DNA from: Sulfurisoma sp963709555
GTDB taxonomy: Bacteria > Pseudomonadota > Gammaproteobacteria > Burkholderiales > Rhodocyclaceae
Reading direction: 5' to 3'
Assembly: GCA_963709555.1 (NCBI GenBank)
Contig: CAVPWR010000008.1
Span: 124,001 to 188,000 of the forward strand
Length of the DNA stretch: 64,000 bases
Part shown: positions 1 through 7,318 of the stretch, piece after piece
How the letters are laid out: each line of letters opens with the position of its first letter
Position numbering within the stretch: the stretch's first letter is position 1
The notes under the pieces: model-generated
The model's input: the letters and a program-made list of their open reading frames with translations, nothing else
Told to the model about the DNA's origin: nothing
The model's database searches: none
Program-made: the position numbers and the translations under genes

Positions 1-1
1 G

Positions 2-229
2 GTGCGCCGCGCCGCCGACAACTTCAAGGTCCGCTACGAGAAGGTCAAGGAGCCCGGTGCGGCGCCGCTGCAGTACGCGGTCGACCACTCGGCCGGCATG
101 TACCTGCTCGGCCCCGCTGGCGAATTCATCACCAAGTTCGCCTATGCCATGCCAGTGGCCGACGTGGTGGCGCGCATCCGCGAGTACATGGCGAAGGCAC
201 CCCCGGCGCGGGAACCGGCCACCCGCTGA
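2..229 (+). CDS. Sco1/SenC-family copper protein, C-terminal fragment
   Basis: The gene enters from outside the window, so only the last 75 or so codons are seen; the nominal GTG at position 2 is just the first in-frame codon. The segment DHSAGMYLL followed by GPAGEF is the typical C-terminal part of the thioredoxin-fold Sco1/SenC/PrrC family, where the histidine is the third copper ligand after an upstream CxxxC (not visible here). These periplasmic proteins deliver copper to, or maintain thiols of, cytochrome c oxidase CuA. The Pro/Ala-rich tail ends at a TGA and is followed by about 100 bases before the K+ channel gene. The family call rests on one motif and the spacing around it. Confidence 0.75.
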   Translation: MRRAADNFKVRYEKVKEPGAAPLQYAVDHSAGMYLLGPAGEFITKFAYAMPVADVVARIREYMAKAPPAREPATR

Positions 230-340
230 GACCGCCTCGCGGCCAGAGGGGGGGCGCATGCTTCGCCGCGGGTAGAATCGTCGCATAACGCTTCCATGAA
301 CAAATCATGATCGCTTTGCCGCCGCAATCGCCGCCCACCC

Positions 341-1465
341 GTGCTCACGAAGCCAGGGGCAAGTCCTTGCTCGACAAGGTGCAGGCATGATCAACGACGG
401 CAACACCCAGGAAGTCCTTCGCCGCGCGCAGGCTGGTCGATCGCCATCGCGCTGGGCGCGTTCGCCGCCGTAATGGCGGTCGGCACCATCGGCTACAAGC
501 ATCTGGGCGGCGCGGAAACGGGCTGGCTCGACGCCCTCTACATGACCTTCCTGATGGTCGCCACCATCGGTTACGGCGCCGGGGTGGAAATCTGGCGGCG
601 GCCGGATGCGCAAATATTTACCATGGTGATCGCCTTCTCAGGCGTCGCCGTGATGACCTATTTCTTTTCGAGCGTGACGGCCATCGTTCTGGCCAGCGAT
701 TTCGACAAGTCTTTGCGGAGACGGCGCATGGAGAAGGCGATGAAGAAGGTGCACGGACATTACATCCTCTGCGGTTTCGGCCGGGTCGGCCGCAACGTCG
801 CCCAGGAACTCGAAGCCACCAACCGCCACTACATCGCGATCGACGAACAGATCGACCTGCTGGAGTCGTATGCGGAAAAGAAGGTCGGCATGCTCTACAT
901 CCATGGCGATGCCGTCGACGACGACGTGCTCGAGGCCGCGAACATCCGCGAGGCCAAGGGCGTGTTCGCCATCACCGGCGACGACAGCCGCAACCTGATG
1001 ATCGCCTTGACCGCCAAGCAGCTTGCGCCCGGCGCGCGCGTCGTCGCCCGCTGCAACGAGATGCGCAACGTCGAGAAGATGCGCAAGGCCGGCGCCGATG
1101 CCATCGTCTCGCCCAATTTCACCGGCGGCATGCGCATCGCCTCGGCGATGATCCGGCCGCACGTCGTCTCCTTTCTCGATGAGATGTTGCGCTCGGAGCA
1201 CAAGTTGCGCGTCGAGGAGGTCGTCGTGCCGGCGAGCTTCAGGCCGAAGCCGCTGGGCGCGATCAACCTCAAGGGCGCCACCTACGTGCTGGTGGCTGTA
1301 CGCACGCGCGGCGACTGGGTCTTCAATCCGCCAGCCGATTTCGTCGTGCAGCCCGGCCATACCCTGATCGCGATGGCCTCGCCCCATGGCCGCTTCGAAC
1401 TCGAATCGGCGCTCTACCTCATGGACGGCAGACTGATCAGCGTGACTGGATCGGCAGCCCGGTAG
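341..1465 (+). CDS. K+ channel protein with TrkA-N/TrkA-C regulatory domain (N-terminus probably frameshifted)
   Basis: An inner-membrane potassium channel of the two-TM type with a cytoplasmic RCK domain. Numbered from the GTG at 341, a first hydrophobic helix spans about 32-50, the selectivity filter ATIGYG is at 74-79 (a variant of TVGYG), a second helix about 92-115, and the Rossmann glycine motif GFGRVG at 145-150, followed by a TrkA-C like domain near the end. The first 30 residues of this frame look unlike protein. An ATG at 387 in another frame opens MINDGNTQEVLRRA and would join the channel frame if one base near 425-435 were restored, giving about 359 residues. The 3' end overlaps the convergent DUF3124 gene by 29 bases. 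Confidence 0.8.
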   Translation: MLTKPGASPCSTRCRHDQRRQHPGSPSPRAGWSIAIALGAFAAVMAVGTIGYKHLGGAETGWLDALYMTFLMVATIGYGAGVEIWRRPDAQIFTMVIAFSGVAVMTYFFSSVTAIVLASDFDKSLRRRRMEKAMKKVHGHYILCGFGRVGRNVAQELEATNRHYIAIDEQIDLLESYAEKKVGMLYIHGDAVDDDVLEAANIREAKGVFAITGDDSRNLMIALTAKQLAPGARVVARCNEMRNVEKMRKAGADAIVSPNFTGGMRIASAMIRPHVVSFLDEMLRSEHKLRVEEVVVPASFRPKPLGAINLKGATYVLVAVRTRGDWVFNPPADFVVQPGHTLIAMASPHGRFELESALYLMDGRLISVTGSAAR

Positions 1466-1931
1466 TGACGAACAGCAGCGTGCGCGCTTCGCGGATATCG
1501 GCGTGCAGCGCTTCGACCAGCGGCGAATTGACCGGCCGCTCGGCGTTCCAGTCGATGATGAAATTGGCGCCCGAGCCGCCCGAGGAGTCCGAGCGCGGCA
1601 CGAACAGTTCGTAGGTCCCCAGCGGCGGTATCGTCCGTGGCGCCGGCAGGTATTCGCGCAGCAGCTTGCCGTCGGTGTTGTAGTAGCGGGCGCTGACGAC
1701 CTTGATGGGCGCTTTCATGTCGGTGTTGCGGATGCTGACATGGGTGGAGACGAGGGTCTCGGAGGGCTTGCCGGTCTTGGGGTTCACCTCGCCGTGGTAG
1801 AGGTGCGAATACACCGGCAGGTAGAGCGACTGCCCGGACGACAGCGACGGCGCGTCCTGTGCGAACGCCAGGCAGGCAGCCGCGGCAAGGGCCAGGCCGG
1901 CATACAGACGGGAGAGCCGCGCGGATATCAT
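1437..1931 (-). CDS. DUF3124 domain protein, exported
   Basis: A 164-residue protein whose first 24 residues form a signal peptide ending in an alanine-rich stretch (ACLAFAQ). The body carries features typical of DUF3124: LYLPVYSHLYHGE near the N-terminus, SIRNTD, and SGGSGANFIIDW toward the C-terminus. The function of this family is not known. The ATG overlaps the stop of the universal stress gene (ATGA), so both are translated from one message. The start was chosen at 1931 because it gives the signal peptide and the four-base overlap; a longer upstream frame is not protein-like. Confidence 0.8.
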   Translation of the reverse strand: MISARLSRLYAGLALAAAACLAFAQDAPSLSSGQSLYLPVYSHLYHGEVNPKTGKPSETLVSTHVSIRNTDMKAPIKVVSARYYNTDGKLLREYLPAPRTIPPLGTYELFVPRSDSSGGSGANFIIDWNAERPVNSPLVEALHADIREARTLLFVTTGLPIQSR

Positions 1932-2359
1932 TGCTTGACCAGCGTCACAGGGCGGTCGGCGAGGCGGATAACGTCGTGCGCCACCGACCCGACCAGCAGA
2001 TCGCGGATGGCCGACTCGCCGCGGGTGCCCATGATGATGCTGTCGCAGTTCTGCTCGCGGGCATGGGCGACGAGGGTTTCCGCGACCGCACCCAGCAGCA
2101 CGGCCGGGGTGTAGGCGATGCCGGCGGCGTCGAGGGCCTGTCGTGCAGCGGCCAGCGCATCGCCGCCCTTGGATTCCTGCATCGCCTGGACTTCGGTTTC
2201 TGGCAGGAAGCGTTTGACCTCCCACGCGTCGACCGGCGGCTGGACATTGACCAGCAGGATCTCGACCTTGTCGCCGACGCGGCGGGAAAGCGTGATGACG
2301 TGGTTGACCGCGCACAGGCTGGCGGGCGAGCCGTCAACGGGTATCAGGACTTTGAACAT
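1928..2359 (-). CDS. Universal stress protein (UspA family)
   Basis: A 143-residue cytoplasmic single-domain Usp. It begins with the usual strand MFKVLIPVDGS, and near the end has the ATP-binding pattern GTRGES followed nine residues later by GS (MGTRGES...VGSVAHDVI), so it is expected to bind ATP. Such proteins support survival under starvation, oxidative or low-oxygen stress; the partner is unknown. The start at 2359 fits the family N-terminus; 33 upstream in-frame codons are not conserved in character. It leads a two-gene operon with DUF3124 and is divergent from the NhaD gene, leaving about 70 bases for both promoters. Confidence 0.85.
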   Translation of the reverse strand: MFKVLIPVDGSPASLCAVNHVITLSRRVGDKVEILLVNVQPPVDAWEVKRFLPETEVQAMQESKGGDALAAARQALDAAGIAYTPAVLLGAVAETLVAHAREQNCDSIIMGTRGESAIRDLLVGSVAHDVIRLADRPVTLVKQ

Positions 2360-2431
2360 GGCAGATTTCCTTGCCGGAACGTAATGTGTGGAATTATCGC
2401 TAAAATCCGGCATCGTGTTGTGGAGATCGTC

Positions 2432-3843
2432 ATGCGCATCATCGCTTCGGGCATGCATCAGGCTGTCGCCCTGCTGTTGAGTCTTGCCGCGCCGCTGGCG
2501 CTGGCGGCCACTGGGACGAATGGGATAATGGGACGAATGGGACGCCGGGGATGGATGGCCCTGCCGTGTTCGGCATCCCGGTGGACTTCATCCTGTTTGC
2601 GCTGACGCTGCTCGGCGTCGCCCTGTTCCATCACCACACCCTCAAGGTCGCGCTGACCGGCCTGGCGACGATCACGCTCTACAAGTTGCTCTTCACCGGT
2701 TTCAAGACCGGCGCCGGCGTGGCCGGCCTCGGCGCGCACCTCGCGCACGAATGGGTCATCCTGACCAACCTGCTCTGCCTGCTGCTCGGCTTCGCCCTGC
2801 TGGCGCGCCACTTCGAGGACAGCCGCGTGCCCGAGGTGCTGCCGCGCTTCCTGCCGGCCGGGTGGAAGGGCGGCTTCGTGCTGCTGATCATGATCTTCGT
2901 GCTCTCCAGTTTCCTCGACAACATCGCGGCGGCGCTGATCGGCGGCACCGTTGCCGCCAGCGTGTTCCAGCGCAAGGTGCATATCGGCTACCTCGCCGCC
3001 ATCGTCGCCGCCTCGAATGCCGGCGGCTCGGGCAGCGTGGTCGGCGACACCACCACGACCATGATGTGGATCGACGGCGTCAGCCCGGCCGACGTCTTCC
3101 ATGCCTACGTCGCCGCCGTGGTGGCGATGGTGGTGTTCGGCATCCCGGCGGCGATGCAGCAGGACAAGTACCACCCGATCGCGAAGAACCTGCATGCCGA
3201 AGGCCACATCGACTGGGCCCGCATCGGCATCGTCGGCTTCATCCTGGTCGCCGCCATCGCCACCAACGTGATCATCAACGTCAGGTTCAACCACCTCTCC
3301 GACAGCTTCCCCTTCATCGGCGTCGCGGTGGTGCTGGCCATCTTCGCTTCGGCGCCCCTGCGCAAGCCCGAGTGGAGCCTGCTGCCCGATGCCTTCAAGG
3401 GTTCGATCTTCCTGCTCTCGCTGGTGATGTGCGCCTCGATGATGCCGGTCGAGAAACTGCCCGCCGCCTCGTGGCAGACGGCGCTGGGCCTGGGTTTCGT
3501 CTCGGCCGTGTTCGACAACATCCCGCTGACCGCGCTGGCGCTGAAGCAGGGCGGCTACGACTGGGGCTTCCTCGCCTACGCCGTCGGCTTCGGCGGCTCG
3601 ATGATCTGGTTCGGCTCTTCGGCCGGCGTGGCGCTGTCCAACCTCTTTCCCGAAGCCAAGTCGGCCGGTCGCTGGCTGGTGAACGGCTGGCACGTCGCGC
3701 TGGGCTATGTGGTCGGCTTCTTCGTCATGCTGGCGGTGATGGGCTGGCATCCGCACGAGGCGCACAAGAAGGTCGAGGCCGCCGCACCAGCTGCCACCGT
3801 GGCGCCAGCACCGACTTTTGTCGGTGCGCCCGGCTATCAATGA
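2432..3843 (+). CDS. NhaD/ArsB-type ion transporter with frameshifted leader
   Basis: An integral membrane protein of the ion-transporter superfamily that includes NhaD Na+/H+ antiporters and ArsB. The frame open from 2551 encodes 430 residues with about ten hydrophobic segments and the motif FLDNIAAALIGG, repeated in the second half as FDNIPLTALAL, the inverted-repeat signature of the family. Upstream, in another frame, an ATG at 2432 encodes a clear leader (MRIIASGMHQAVALLLSLAA... ending APLALAAT). The two frames join if one A is restored in the run ATAAT near 2527-2531, giving about 470 residues, so I place the start at 2432. The C-terminal tail (VAPAPTFVG) is encoded by a copy of the dispersed 24-bp element. 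The CPA2 antiporter gene follows after eight bases. Confidence 0.78.
3796..3819 (+). repeat. Dispersed 24-bp element, copy 1 (end of nhaD-like gene)
   Basis: The sequence ACCGTGGCGCCAGC then ACCGACTTTT matches the window consensus (R)CCGTSSCGCCAGC-GCCGACTTTT. It encodes the last residues of the NhaD-like protein (TVAPAPTF). In this copy the 3' part with the following bases forms a hairpin, GCACCGAC-TTTT-GTCGGTGC. Other copies are at 11587, 19488, 42938, 53626 and 57679. Confidence 0.75.
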
Positions 3844-3850
3844 GCCGCGC

Positions 3851-5188
3851 ATGAGGCTGGCCGCGCTGGCGGCATTGGCGTTGCTGCCGGCCAGCGCCTT
3901 GGCCGCCGGCTCCGGCGTCGTCGGCGAGAACCTGCTGTGGCTCGCCATCATCCTGATGAGTGCGCGGCTGTTTGCCCCGCTCGCCCAGCGCGTGGGCTTT
4001 CCGGCGGTGCTCGGTGAATTGCTGCTCGGCGTCCTGCTCGGCAACCTCACCCTGTTCGGCATCGGCTTGTTCGACACGATCAGCCGCGACCCGATCATTC
4101 TCTTCCTCGCCGAACTCGGCGTGATCGTGCTGCTGCTGCAGATCGGCCTCGAGACGCGACTGGCCGACCTGGTCAAGGTGGGTGGCCGCGCCTTCGCGGT
4201 GGGCAGCGTCGGTATCGTCGTTCCCTTCACGCTCGGCGCCTTCCTGGTCGGGCCGCTGCTGCTGCCGGGGCAATCGCAGAACACCTACCTGTTCCTCGGG
4301 GCGACGCTGGCGGCGACCTCGGTCGGCATCACCGGCCGGGTCTTTCGCGACCTCGGCAAGCTCGGTACGCCGGCCGCGCGCATCGTGCTCGGCGCGGCGG
4401 TGATCGACGACGTGCTGGGGCTGGTGATCCTCGCCGTGGTGTCGAGCCTGGTGCAGGCCGGCAGCGTCAGCGTCGGCGAGGTGTCGTGGATCATCGCCAA
4501 GGCCGTGTTCTTCCTCGCCGGCAGCATCTGGCTCGGGCGGTTGATCGCGCCGCATTCCTCGCGCTGGCTGGCGCGGCTCGATGCCGGCCCGTCGATGCTG
4601 TTCGCCCAGGTGCTGGCGACGGGACTCGCGCTGGCCTGGCTGGCGCATGCCATCGGCCTGGCGCCGATCATCGGTGCCTTCGCCGCCGGCCTGCTGTTCG
4701 AGCCGCTGTTCCTCAAGGACTTCGAGCGGCCGCCGATCGTGCGCGAGATCGAGCCGCTGCTGCCGGCGGGCGATACGCAGTTGGTCGAGCGTCTGCGGCC
4801 CATCCTGGCCAAGTACACGGGTCACCAGCACGAGCGCATGATCGAGCCCATCGGTTACTTCTTCGTGCCGGTGTTCTTCGTGCTGACCGGCATGCAGGTG
4901 GATCTCGGGACGCTGGCCGATCCGGCCATCGTCGCCGTGGCGCTCGGCGTCACCGCCGCCGCCATCGCCGGCAAGCTCGTCGCCGGCTACTTCGCCGGTT
5001 CGGCCGGCAAGTGGGTCGTCGGCTGGGGCATGGTGCCGCGCGGCGAGGTCGGCCTGATCTTCGCCATGGTCGGCAAGCAGCTCGGCGTGATGGACGAGGC
5101 GATGTTCTCGGTCATCGTCATCATGGTGATCCTCACCACCCTGGTCACGCCGCCGGTGCTGACCTGGTTGCTGCGCCGCTCCGCCTGA
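3851..5188 (+). CDS. CPA2-family cation:proton antiporter (KefB/NapA-like membrane domain)
   Basis: A 445-residue protein with an N-terminal hydrophobic, signal-like segment (MRLAALAALALLPASALAA) and about twelve further membrane segments. It has the Na+/H+ exchanger fold typical of CPA2: VLGELLLGVLLGN in an early helix, IDDVLGLVIL in the middle and APIIGAFAAGLLF later. IDD carries the acidic residues expected in the transport site. There is no TrkA-N domain after the membrane part, unlike full KefB/KefC. Coupled ion (Na+ or K+) cannot be read from sequence. The ATG at 3851 is preferred over an in-frame GTG at 3818 because it follows the stop of the NhaD-like gene by seven bases and gives the leader. 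Confidence 0.82.
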   Translation: MRLAALAALALLPASALAAGSGVVGENLLWLAIILMSARLFAPLAQRVGFPAVLGELLLGVLLGNLTLFGIGLFDTISRDPIILFLAELGVIVLLLQIGLETRLADLVKVGGRAFAVGSVGIVVPFTLGAFLVGPLLLPGQSQNTYLFLGATLAATSVGITGRVFRDLGKLGTPAARIVLGAAVIDDVLGLVILAVVSSLVQAGSVSVGEVSWIIAKAVFFLAGSIWLGRLIAPHSSRWLARLDAGPSMLFAQVLATGLALAWLAHAIGLAPIIGAFAAGLLFEPLFLKDFERPPIVREIEPLLPAGDTQLVERLRPILAKYTGHQHERMIEPIGYFFVPVFFVLTGMQVDLGTLADPAIVAVALGVTAAAIAGKLVAGYFAGSAGKWVVGWGMVPRGEVGLIFAMVGKQLGVMDEAMFSVIVIMVILTTLVTPPVLTWLLRRSA

Positions 5189-5456
5189 AAAGTCGGGCGA
5201 CGCCGGAGCGCGGAGCAGGGCCCCGCTTGCGGGGATGCGACCGTGGAGGCGGATGCGGCGGCCGCGCTTCGAAGTCTGGCGCCGCGCATCCCGCTTGCGG
5301 CCGCTGTGCCGCTCTGCCCTGTCGTTCGACATGTCGAATGAAACTCGAGATGTTGATTTTTGAAGTAGTGACGTCTAGGATGGGCGCCAGCGGCTGAAGG
5401 GCTGTACCAAGGAAAGTCTAGGTCGCATTTCGAACCACCTATAAGGAGGAGACCTC
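5189..5456. other. Intergenic region before the TRAP operon
   Basis: About 270 bases without a convincing gene. It holds a small hairpin (CCCCGC-TT-GCGGGG, 5221-5234), a 14-bp perfect palindrome TTCGACATGTCGAA at 5325-5338, a weak promoter-like pair (TTGATT at about 5354 with TAGGAT 17 bases later) and a strong ribosome-binding site AAGGAGGA at 5443-5450, seven bases from the dctP start. The palindrome is a candidate operator; no regulator gene is adjacent. Confidence 0.5.
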
Positions 5457-6614
5457 ATGAGTCAAGATAATTCCCAAGGCGGTCAGGACAAGAAGGTGAC
5501 CCGTCGCAAGTTCCTGACTTCCGCCGCAGCGGGCACCGCCGGCGTTGCCGCCGCCGGCTTCCCGATGATCTCGGTGGCGCAGTCGCCGATCACCATGCGC
5601 TGGCAGTCAACCTGGCCGGCCAAGGACATTTTTCACGAATACGCCACGGACTTCGCCAGCAAGGTGAATGGCATGTCCGGCGGCAGGCTCAAGATCGAGG
5701 TGCTGCCGGCCGGCGCCGTGGTCAAGGCCTTCGAACTGCTCGATGCCGTGTCCAAGGGCACGCTCGACGGCGGCCATGGCGTGGTGGCCTACTGGTACGG
5801 CAAGAACTCCGCCGTGGCGCTGTGGGGCTCGGGCCCGGCCTTCGGCATGGACCCGAACATGGTGCTGGCCTGGCACAACTACGGCGGCGGCAAGCAGATG
5901 CTCGACGAGATCTACAAGGGCCTCAACCTCGACGTGCAGTCCTTCCTCTACGGCCCGATGCCGACGCAGCCGCTGGGTTGGTTCAAGAAACCGATCACCA
6001 AGGCCGATGACCTGAAGGGCATGAAGTTCCGCACCGTCGGCCTTTCGGTCAACATCTTCAAGGACATGGGCGCGGCGGTGAATCCGCTGCCCGGCGGCGA
6101 GATCGTGCCGGCCATGGATCGCGGCCTGCTCGATGCCGCGGAGTTCAACAACGCATCGTCTGACCGCCTGCTCGGTTTCCCCGATGTCGCCAAGAACTGC
6201 ATGCTGCAGAGCTTCCACCAGTGCTCGGAGCAGTTCGAGATCCTCTTCAACAAGAAGAAGTACGACTCGTTGCCGGCCGAACTGAAGACCATCATCAACC
6301 ATGCGGTCGAGGCTTCCTCGGCCGACATGAGCTGGAAGGCCATCGACCGCTATTCCAAGGACTACATCGAGATGCAGGAGAAGCAGGGCGTCAAGTTCTG
6401 GAAGACGCCGGACGCCATCCTGCGCCGCCAGCTCGAGGCCTGGGACAAGATCCTCGAGGCCAAGAGCGCCGAGAATCCGGCGTTCAAGAAGGTCAGCGAG
6501 TCGATGCGCGCCTTCGCCCAGCGCGCCTGCCGCTGGCAGAACGACACCAACGTCGACTACAAGATGGCCTACAACCACTTCTTCGGCAAGAAGGCGCCGG
6601 CCAAGAAGGGCTGA
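5457..6614 (+). CDS. dctP: TRAP transporter substrate-binding protein, TakP-like, Tat-exported
   Basis: A 385-residue periplasmic receptor that captures an organic acid for the TRAP permease encoded by the next two genes. Residues 15-20 read TRRKFL followed by an alanine-rich hydrophobic stretch and VAQS, a twin-arginine signal, so it is probably folded before export. The mature part starts ITMRWQSTWPA and contains LDGGHGVVAYWYGKN and GPAFGMDP, resembling the mannitol/chloroaromatic and 2-oxo-acid (TakP) branch of DctP proteins. The substrate cannot be fixed, but a keto acid is a reasonable guess given mmsA downstream. A very strong Shine-Dalgarno precedes it, and a terminator-like hairpin follows, suggesting higher expression than the permease genes. 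Confidence 0.88.
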   Translation: MSQDNSQGGQDKKVTRRKFLTSAAAGTAGVAAAGFPMISVAQSPITMRWQSTWPAKDIFHEYATDFASKVNGMSGGRLKIEVLPAGAVVKAFELLDAVSKGTLDGGHGVVAYWYGKNSAVALWGSGPAFGMDPNMVLAWHNYGGGKQMLDEIYKGLNLDVQSFLYGPMPTQPLGWFKKPITKADDLKGMKFRTVGLSVNIFKDMGAAVNPLPGGEIVPAMDRGLLDAAEFNNASSDRLLGFPDVAKNCMLQSFHQCSEQFEILFNKKKYDSLPAELKTIINHAVEASSADMSWKAIDRYSKDYIEMQEKQGVKFWKTPDAILRRQLEAWDKILEAKSAENPAFKKVSESMRAFAQRACRWQNDTNVDYKMAYNHFFGKKAPAKKG

Positions 6615-6629
6615 TGTTCCTGCGTTAGT

Positions 6630-6663
6630 GCAGCCGCCCGGCCATGCCGGGCGGCTGCTTTTC
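6630..6663 (+). terminator. Strong hairpin between dctP and dctQ
   Basis: A perfect 13-bp stem GCAGCCGCCCGGC / GCCGGGCGGCTGC with a three-base loop (CAT), followed by TTTTC. It lies 15 bases after the dctP stop and 19 bases before dctQ. It has the form of a rho-independent terminator or 3'-end stabiliser and would give partial read-through into the permease genes. Confidence 0.8.
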
Positions 6664-6676
6664 ATCGGGATATTTG

Positions 6677-7318
6677 ATGCAGAAACTCATGCTTTTCGTC
6701 GACAAGGCGAGCACCTTCGTCGGCCATGCCTTCGGCTGGCTCATCGTCGCGCTGACCGCGCTGATCAGCTGGGAGGTGTTCTCCCGCTATGTCCTGAACA
6801 CACCGCATGCCTGGGTGCTCGACGCCCAGATCATGCTCTACGGCACCCTCTTCATGATGGCCGGCGCCTATACGCTGTCGAAGCAGGGACATGTCCGCGG
6901 CGACGTGCTCTATGGCTTCTTCGAGCCGCGCACCCAGGCCACCATCGACCTCGTGCTTTATGGCGTCTTCTTCGTCCCCGGCATCTTCGCCCTGACCTAC
7001 GCCGGCTGGATCTACGGCGCCGAGTCCTGGGCCATCCGCGAGCAGACCTTCAGCGCCGATCCGCTGCCGCTGTATCCCTTCAAGTTCGTCCTGCCGGTCG
7101 CCGGCTTCTTCCTGATGCTGCAGGGCGTGGTGGAGATCGCACGCTGCGTCATCTGCCTGCGCACCGGTGCCTGGCCGTCGCGCGAGGAGGACGTGGAAGA
7201 GGTCGACGTCGGCAAGCTCAAGGCCATGGTGCATGTGAAGGACGAGGACATCGCCGCCCTCGACCAGTACGTGGTCGCACAGGAGGCCGCCCACGGCCAC
7301 GCGGGTGAAGCCAAATGA
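6677..7318 (+). CDS. dctQ: TRAP transporter small permease (DctQ)
   Basis: A 213-residue membrane protein with four hydrophobic helices. The motif WEVFSRYVLNTPHAW after the first helix is the hallmark of the small TRAP subunit (DctQ), which binds the large permease DctM in the inner membrane. The C-terminal 45 residues are acidic and cytoplasmic (EEDVEEVD, KDEDIAALDQ). The ATG at 6677 was chosen over an upstream in-frame ATG that lies inside the terminator hairpin. The stop overlaps the dctM start as ATGA, so translation is coupled. Confidence 0.88.
   Translation: MQKLMLFVDKASTFVGHAFGWLIVALTALISWEVFSRYVLNTPHAWVLDAQIMLYGTLFMMAGAYTLSKQGHVRGDVLYGFFEPRTQATIDLVLYGVFFVPGIFALTYAGWIYGAESWAIREQTFSADPLPLYPFKFVLPVAGFFLMLQGVVEIARCVICLRTGAWPSREEDVEEVDVGKLKAMVHVKDEDIAALDQYVVAQEAAHGHAGEAK

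Noticed and set aside
307..390. A 27-codon frame before the K+ channel gene
   Set aside because: No family resemblance and no ribosome-binding site; its stop overlaps the likely channel start, but this is too little to call a gene.
2458..5332. Long minus-strand frames (608 and 535 codons) under the two antiporter genes
   Set aside because: Shadows of plus-strand membrane-protein genes; compositions are His/Asp/Glu/Arg biased and no family motif appears.
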